Shown here: piece after piece, positions 37,801-46,800 of the stretch
How positions within the stretch are numbered: the first letter of the stretch is position 1
How the letters are laid out: each line of letters starts with the position of its first letter
NCBI GenBank assembly: GCA_948146395.1
Contig: OX411552.1
Span: 3,161,501-3,225,500, forward strand
Direction: 5' to 3'
Source: Fragum whitleyi
Taxonomy: Eukaryota > Mollusca > Bivalvia > Cardiida > Cardiidae
DNA: 64,000 bases
Translations under genes and position numbers: made by a program
Notes under the pieces: generated by a model
The model's input: the letters and a program-made list of their open reading frames with translations, nothing else
The model's database searches: none
What the model was told of the DNA's origin: nothing

Positions 37801-40800
37801 GAATCATTTCAAATCAGTAGAACCCAAAATATCTAAAAATCTAGTCAAAACTTAGATTTGCTATTACAAGAAATTCAATCCTGTGGAGTGACACAAGCCA
37901 TTCATGGCTTTCTAGTTTGTATACACTGTTTGTACTTTTTGCATTTTCCATCTTGTTCTGACTGTCTGAAAAGACTTGTTCTAGTTTACCACTACCAACA
38001 TATTTTTTTTGCAATCACTGCAATTTCTTGGGATTGGCTTTCAGACTGATGTAATACTCCTGTGAATGAGAATACTAGTAGGCACATAATTTTGTTAACC
38101 ATACTAGATTCCTGTAGATCTAAAGAATCAATTTTGTTTGATGTTTGCCTGTAAAAAAAGTACAAAAGATTGAATTATTATGTTTCAGGAGCACAAGTGT
38201 GTACTAGATTCCTGTAGAGCTCTGGAATCAGAAGGATTTGATGTTACATATTTGCCAGTACAAGCTAATGGCTTGATAGATATGAAGGTTTGTCATTATA
38301 ATTACATGTTGTTGAATTTTTATGAATATAAGTTAGGAAACAAGCTCTGGTTAATACTGATAAGATCAACGTGTTTTGGTTTATATTCTAAAAATGCAAT
38401 GCTTTGAGGTAAAATAGATAAAGATTTAATTACAAATAAACACTCTCATATTTAGAGTAAAACATCCTCATCTTTTGTGGTAATTTTCATCTTCAATATT
38501 TTTGGCTTAGTTTTGCTACTTTGATAATCCAATATAATTATATTTAGTATGAGTTTTGAGACCTTGGAGATAATATTGATTTGTATATTATTCAGGCTTT
38601 TGAGGAGGCTTTAAGACCAGATACAGTACTTGTTTCTATAATGACAGTCAATAATGAAATTGGTGTTAGACAGCCAATTGAAGAGATTGGTATGTTAGCT
38701 TTTATCCATAGAAACACAAGGGGAAAAGGAGAAATTTTGCAACTTAAACATTTGAAAAGATTTGATCAAGCATTTGTCACCCATATTTAGTGTTAAAAAA
38801 TGAATTTTTAGCTCGGCTGTTTTCGGAGAAAACCCGAGGTATTGCTATAGCCTCCGTGTCGTTGTTGTCGTCGTTGTCGTTGTGCAAAAACTTTGACATT
38901 TTGTTATATCTCTGGTTCTACTGAAGGCATTCACTTGAAACTTGGCACACATGTTCACCATCAAAAGAGCAATCTATACTATCAAGGGGGATAACTCTAG
39001 ATGCATTTTGTGCAAATTATGCCCCTTTTTCGACTTAGATTTTTTCTCACCATCCAGCACTCGACAGCCGAGCGTAGGCACCCGTAGGCGGTGCTCTTGT
39101 TAAATGTCAAAAAACTGGTTTGTATTATTGATAGAAAGGTTGTCTAGGCTTTAATGATATTATAATGTTAAAGATTTTATGGGGCATGATTTTTAGGACA
39201 CTAATAAGGAACTTTAAAAATCAGTAGCTTTAACAACCTCAAATGATAGTAATTAAAAATTAATTTTGACATGAGATTTTAATCTTGCTTTAAAATCCAT
39301 ATCTTTTACAGGCAACACAAATTTGTCAACTTTTTTTGTAATTGACTTGAAGTTCAGATTAGAATATCAACAAATGACTTATGAAAATTTACTTGCTGTT
39401 TTACAGGATCTCTGTGTAAATCCAAGAAAGTGTTTTTTCACACTGACGCTGCCCAAGCTGTTGGTAAGATGCCATTAGACGTCAACAAGATGAACATTGA
39501 TCTGATGTCAATTAGTGGACACAAAATATACGGTCCCAAAGGTATGAATAAGTGACATATCTAGGGGTTTAAGGAACGCTGGTTTTGCAAGTCTGAGTCT
39601 AATTAATAGAGCTGGGATGAGTACTTGATTACCCAGGTATTGGGTAGGGTAACATTCCTACCTAGGTCGTGAAACATATAGAGGATATTGAATGAGTGGT
39701 AATGGAATGCTGAATTTATGAAATGATTCATCTATAAACAGATAAAAACGAGGCTGTGCAGAGTTTTTATCTGTTTAAGATGACGAGTTTAATAAATTCT
39801 GAATTTTATGAGCACAAATTATATATTTTATTATAATGTGACCCAAATTTTTGTGAAAAACCATTGAAATTCAACATTTCAATTTTCTGCAAAACTTATA
39901 ACACAGATTAAAACTGACATCACAATATATACATAATGACGTCATTTTCGCGGTTACATAATAGTGTCCCTATTCACTCTGAGCTCATTTGCATAGTTAT
40001 TCCACTTGTGTAATAACACCCATGTAATATCAAAAATATTCAATGGGTTTATTTCACTCCCACAACGTAGGTCATATTATAAGTGCTGTTACCTGACTAT
40101 TGTATAGTCACTATTTACCTCTGGGGATCAATTTCAGAAAAGAAATAAAGACCGTTTAAAACAGTCTTCAATTCTTTTCTGAAGTTGATTTTTGGATGGT
40201 CCTATGGACTTACATCAGATAGTTTTGAGAGTCCTGGCTACTTATTTGCAATCCACAGACCTGCAACTCCTGCATCCTTTAAAATTTAAAATTTGAAAGT
40301 TCAAATTCCCTTTACATAATGCTGGGCCAGTCTTTGTATTTAGGTTATAAAATAAGTATATGGACAGTAGTCATTGAGTACTCAAGTACCTGTTGGAAAC
40401 GAAATCTCGGTTACAAAATTTCTACCCATGCCAGCTCTATTTACAAATGAGTATCTAGTCAAAACTTACTAATGGTAGTCCCTAGTAATGGACTCTCGTT
40501 AGACAACCTTCCAGAAAAGAATTAAGACTGTTTAAAAATTGAGGACCGTTTAAAGGGCTTGAACTCATTCCTGAAGTGAAGCCTAAACAGTTTCTTATAA
40601 ATCGTACTTTTCACCTTCAACTAGAGAATAGATTAAAAGAAAAAATAAAAGTTGATCCAAACTTTTGAAACCTTGAGACCTTGTTTTGTTGATGCCAAAC
40701 TATAAACCCTGCACTGCTCATGAAGTGTGAACCATGAAAAAATGGGTGTATGAAAAAGAATATGATGCACTGGTGAAATAATGTTTGTATTTCAAAAAAT

Positions 40801-43800
40801 ATTTATGCACTAAGGTAAAATATTCTAGATTCAGAAAAAAGTTGATAGCAATCATGTTTTTGCCTAAGTCAGCTCAAGCAATAATTTCATTCTGACTAGC
40901 AGGGTTTTAAGGTATACAGGTTTTGTGAGTCTGAGACTCTTAACTTTCCTGTTTTACAAAATTTTGGACCTGTCCAAATTCAAAGGTTTTGCAGACGAAA
41001 ATTTAAAGTGGATTTGATTTGAAAAATAACCATTTATTAGGGAAGAAAAAAATGTGGAAAAAGAAGAAATTGCTTGGCAGAGAAAATTTAATACTTACAA
41101 ATAAAATCATGAGGATAGTTGAAGAGAAAATAGTCTACTTTAAAGCATGGACTCCCAAAACTTAGACAAGGAACCCTATGAGCCTAAATATTGAGTCCAA
41201 GGGATCCCATTTAGTTGATGTGACACTGAAACCCTGAACTAGGATCAAAACGTTTTGGATCTTACATATTACAGGACAAGTTACATATACATAAGTCATT
41301 GTCACAACTTTGACTTGTAGTACTAGGAAAAAAGGCTTGTCCATGAGCTCTTTATACAAATGCTAAGAGATTTAGCTCAAGTATTGTTTAGTGAACAGAA
41401 TTTTTACCCGGATGTCTGTGCAATTAGCGCAGTTTTATCAAGGTTTGTTACTTCAAGATCACCCCAGTATGGAGTCAAGGTCAGTTATTGTGATAGTGAT
41501 TGGTCAACATCAATAATCTTTGAGTCCTAAATTTAACCTTTTGGTTTTAGAATTTTGATTATTTGTATAAGAGGATACATTGATAAGTGAGCCTGGTGTA
41601 ATTACCTATTGTCATTATGACTTTATCAGGTATTGGTGCCATGTACATACGCAGACGCCCAAGGGTACGTGTTGATGCCCCACAGAGTGGTGGGGGACAG
41701 GAAAGAGGCATGAGGAGTGGGACAGTCCCTACACCATTATGTGTAGGGCTAGGGGCTGCTTGTGAACTGTCCATGCAGGAAATGGAGGTGAGTAACAGAG
41801 TGTTGGAGTAAGGAGAGGGGCCTTAGGAGTTGTAAAGAGGGTCATGTAATGATCATTTCTGCCCAGATAGGTTGAAATTGGCCCACAGGTTCACATTACT
41901 GTGCCCATCATATCAGTCTATTGGCAAAGATTCATTACCTTAACCCTTGTCATGCTGAATACATTTTGGCTAAAAAAATTTCATCAAAATCAGGCTGATG
42001 TTTGTCTATAGCTCCTGCCAAAGCAGAGTTCAGCATGACAAGGGTTAATATGCATTTTGGTGGAATTTATACTCTATTTGGACTTCAAAGTTATTTTCTT
42101 ACTACTGTCACAATTCTTCTTCTTCTTAAGTTATTGTTTTGAATTTTTGCACATGTTTTGATGATCATAATGTCAACTCCAAGGTGAAAATTCATTGAAA
42201 TGATGTTTATAAAATGGACATCTTCAAATGTCAACATTGCATCCCTATTGCTATCCAGCACTTGGAAAAGTGCGGCTTCACTGTCCTCTTACAGCTATTG
42301 TTGAAGTAAATTTCTGTAAGATTTGTGTCAAAATCATTTAATGTTTGAAATTTTGAGGTGGTTCAAATTTGTTATTCCCTACCATTTTCTGCACTAATGC
42401 AGAACTGCACACTGCACTTCGAGTTTCTATACATGTGTTTTGTATGTTATATTTCAGTATGATCACAGAAGAATATCAGCCCTGTCACAAAGATTGATAG
42501 ACAGAATCACAGCTAAAGTACCACAAGTAATCAGAAATGGAGATCCAGAAAAAACATACCCAGGTACTTATCCTTCATTACAAACGTATCCTTCTCATGC
42601 TGATCACGACATCTTACTGTTTACAAAGCTTTCGCAGAAAGTTTGAATTAATATCAGCCTGTACAGTCATGCAGTTTGGCCTCTTGTATATCATACTTGA
42701 ACTGATAAGATTGTAACTATGTACCGCTTGATGCAAATCATTCTTCAAAGTTCTTTAAAATAGATTAAATGTCACAGGCTTTCAAGTTAGAGAATTAAGT
42801 GTTGCATTACATGTGTCTAGTAGAAAGTAAGAGACGCCTTGAAGTATTTTCTTCTTTACCCAAAATTTTCTGTTATTATTGCCTGTGATTATATGATAAG
42901 AGGTCTGAATGGAATAACACTTTTTTACAGGTTGTGTGAATTTGTCATTTGCTTTTGTTGAGGGTGAAAGTTTATTGATGGCACTGAAAGATGTGGCTCT
43001 GTCATCTGGAAGGTGAGTAATTGTGAAGAATTAGATAAAAGTCAGAGTACTTTCTGAAATGCATTCCATTTTATTACAAAAACTGACTTATAAGGGTAAC
43101 TTCATAAGAGAAAAAAACTACTCTAAATGGGGTACCAGGTAATTTTTTCAGTGGTTTTATTTTGGCTATATTGGCTGTTAAGCTAAGATGCGCAAAAACT
43201 AATCCACCACCAATATTTGTCATTATTAAATAAACAATTCCTGTTTTTATGAGGTAAATGTAATCTCACATAATGAACATTTTAGTTAATGTTAATAAAC
43301 TTCAGAGCTACAGATGGGGTATTTTGGATTTCAAATTGAATTATTTCAAAAAGACTTGCATAAATCCTGTCGGTAGTCATTGGAATTGTCTCGTCAAGAC
43401 AATTTAAATAAGTTCCCACAATATAGGGTTTTAATGAGAAATAAAGATTTTAGACCGGAAAAAACCCCTCTTATCTGTACCTCTGAAACTTGGATTCAAA
43501 GATATGCAGACCATTCCTATTATTCAAATTGGAATAAGAAAATCTGCTGACAACTTTTACATTTCAAAATGTCTAAAATCCGATTTCAAGATTACTCTAG
43601 AAAATTAAGTTTCTTAACCCTTGTGATGCTGATCCCAGAATATTACTGCTTTGGTAGGAGGCATAGCCAAAGATCAGCCTGCCCACATGTGCAGTCTGAT
43701 CTCTGTTGATACCACCTGATTTTCCTTTATAAAATAGATAAGGTTGAAAAATTATATTTTCACAATAAAAAACTGACTCACAATCAGGTAAACCAGTAAT

Positions 43801-46800
43801 TTCAGCACTTTGATTTTGATGCATTTTTGCCAAGGATTTTTTATTCTGCATGACAAGGGTAAACTTTCGTTGTTTTGAATTGCGCAAAATGAAATTTAGA
43901 TAAGGTGTTTTATTTTAGTTGTACATGTAAGATGTGCCAAAATTAATCATCGCCAATAAATTGAAACTGAAAAACTGCCAAATGTGGACACTGCCAACAG
44001 TACTTTTACTGTATGATTACAGTACTTGTTTCAAGCTTTTACTGCAATGTGACAAAGTCATCAATGTTATTGTAGCTTACATGTTAAACAATTATAAATT
44101 TATTTGAAAAATCCTGGTAAGGAATGTTCAACCCTTTACAACTTCCTAAAAATGGGGGGAAATGTTGTAAACAAAACAATTTCTTGTAACAAGCAATTCT
44201 TTTATTGTCCAAAATGTTTTTCTACCATTTTTTTACCAAGAAAATGAAAAAACACATCATTTTGAAAATGTCACTGGTTGATTCATTCTTTAGGACCTAT
44301 CTAAAACTTTGTGATTGTGTTTCTGTATTACAGTGCGTGTACATCAGCCTCCCTAGAGCCATCCTATGTGTTGAGGGCAATTGGTGCAGATGAAGACCTC
44401 GCCCATTCTTCTATAAGGTAAATAACATGGTCATTATTGATCCTTAAACCTGTTGTAGCCCAAACCTGATAATTATGTTTGTACTTAATTTTTAAACCTT
44501 TTGGAGAAACATTTGATGATGCAAAGGTATTGAAATTAGTCCTAGTGCAGTCAGCTTAAATCTTTTGAACAAGAAATAAATTTTGAATTTCAAAAAGCAT
44601 TGTAGTTGCCAAGATGTCATTATTATGTCAAAATATTTTTCTATCAGTTTTAAGAAAGATTCCATGTTAGGTCAAATCCTGTGACAAGCTTTTCATTTAA
44701 GCTTACATAACTGGTTTATATTAATCAATACGTTTCTTATTGTGTGGTAACAGTGTTCAATAATCATTTCATTTGTGTGACCATTCCAACATTTTTGTTA
44801 AGCAAAGCCTCATGCTAGCCTGTGTATCTGAAGATACTGACTAGTGTTCTCACTCTGTGCTCTTTTGATAAATAAGTTTGTAAAACCTCTACTTAGGGTA
44901 GAGGACCCATTATAGTTCCACAACATTCTGGAACTTTAGATCTTAAACAATATTGAAAATTCTAAATTTACACTACTTTAAAGTTAGTGGACCCGAAATA
45001 GTTCTGCTACATTTCGGACCACATATTCTTTCACAATGTTAGCAAAGGTTTCCTAATGAAAATCATTAGGAAACCTCAGTAAACACTGTTAAAGTTAATT
45101 ACTTTTGAAACATTGCTAAACTTTTACAACCCTCTACCTTAATGTGTTGTTGTCTATAATGCTCAATGGTTGTGCCTCATCCAAATGAGAAGGTGCTAGC
45201 TATGTCATGCGCAGGCTCAATAATTATTAATAAGTTAGCACTAATTTGGTAAAAAGGTTTAAACCAAGAAAATTATTTTGACCTTTTCCATTGTTCAATC
45301 ATATTTCACAGATGTTACTTTTTGACCTTTTCCATGGTTTTATCATTTTTCACAGTTATTACTTTTTTACCTTTTCCATGGTTTTATCATTTTTCACAGT
45401 TGTTACTTTTTGTCATTCTGAAAGGGTTGTAAAGGTTGTTAAGTACTCTTCAATCTAAGCTCTTAAAGAAAAGTCCTGTTTCAAAAAGAAAAAAACATAG
45501 GGTTAGGTGATAAGTAAATTATATATTATATATAACGAGCCATCCAAAATTCATGTGCCTTTAAAAAATATCATACATGTAATATGTCCATAATTTCTGT
45601 TTATACAGCATTATTTCATGATTATCAGGGTTTAAAGCTTATTAACAGAATCAGGTGAGCTTATTGCTACATATTTTTCAGGTTTGGTATTGGACGTTTC
45701 ACTACTGAAGCTGAGATTGATTATACTGCAGATAAATGTATTGAACATGTGACACGATTACGGGATATGAGGTGAGATAGTATTTTTAGTGTTTTTTTTC
45801 TGGGGTATTATTATGGTTCAAAGTAATTTGCAAGTCATCAATAAATGGATGAAAACTAAGTTGGACTAAGTTTGTATTTGTAACATAAACGTTTTCATGG
45901 GTCTTTAAAAATGAAGTGTAATATACTTAATATTTCATGAAATATAAAGCTGAGCTGTCCATAAAAACTAGTGTAAATTTAGAATTTTTCTCCTTTGTAA
46001 CAAAGGGAAGTGGAAATATGAATTTTCTTTACTTGTCCAGGGACAAGTAAATGTTGATTTCTCACTTGTCCTGGACCAAATGAACTTGTTCACAAAAAAT
46101 GGAATAGTAAATAATGAGAAAACATTGTATATAATGATGTAAGAGCTGTAGCTCAGCATTTTCTTCATTAAAGACAATTTTTTCCACCCTTTGATACAAA
46201 TATTAGTATGACTTTGGATCTTTAAAGTTCTGTTCCAAGATTTGCTCTGGTATTTTTTTATCCATGGACAAGTAGTCTAGAAATATGTACTTGCCCAAAA
46301 GTAGAAAAGCTAGTGTCAGACAAGTCGGGCATGGGAATTCCACACTCCTAAGTAACATGTCAATCAAGACAACCTGATATGATGTCACACATAGCATAGG
46401 ATGGGCTATACATTATTGTGACATGTTGCTCGTAATTTGAGTGTCAACTGAAATTGTAATAGAATAATATCTTGTGCTACATATGTAAGAATATTATTTA
46501 ACATCTGCTTACCAGTTTTCATATTGCATAACTTTCTGTCAAACATCCTTTATATTTCCTTGATGTTTTTATCAGAATAAATCAGGGATGGAGATAGGTT
46601 ACAGATGATAAATAAAGTAGCCTATGCACAATTAGTTCCAATTGTTTGGATTATTATTGATAGTTGGTGATATTGAAGATATATGTGACCCAGATGCAAA
46701 AAGGGACCATCTGGGTAGCGTGTAAAGAGTCGACTCTAGTCAGACTGTGCGGACTGCGTAGACTGACTAGGATCGAAACTTTTTTCACTTTGCTAATTTT

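Noticed and set aside
42463..42646. Separate small gene at 42440-42646
   Set aside because: It is NFS1 exon 9 read through its splice sites.
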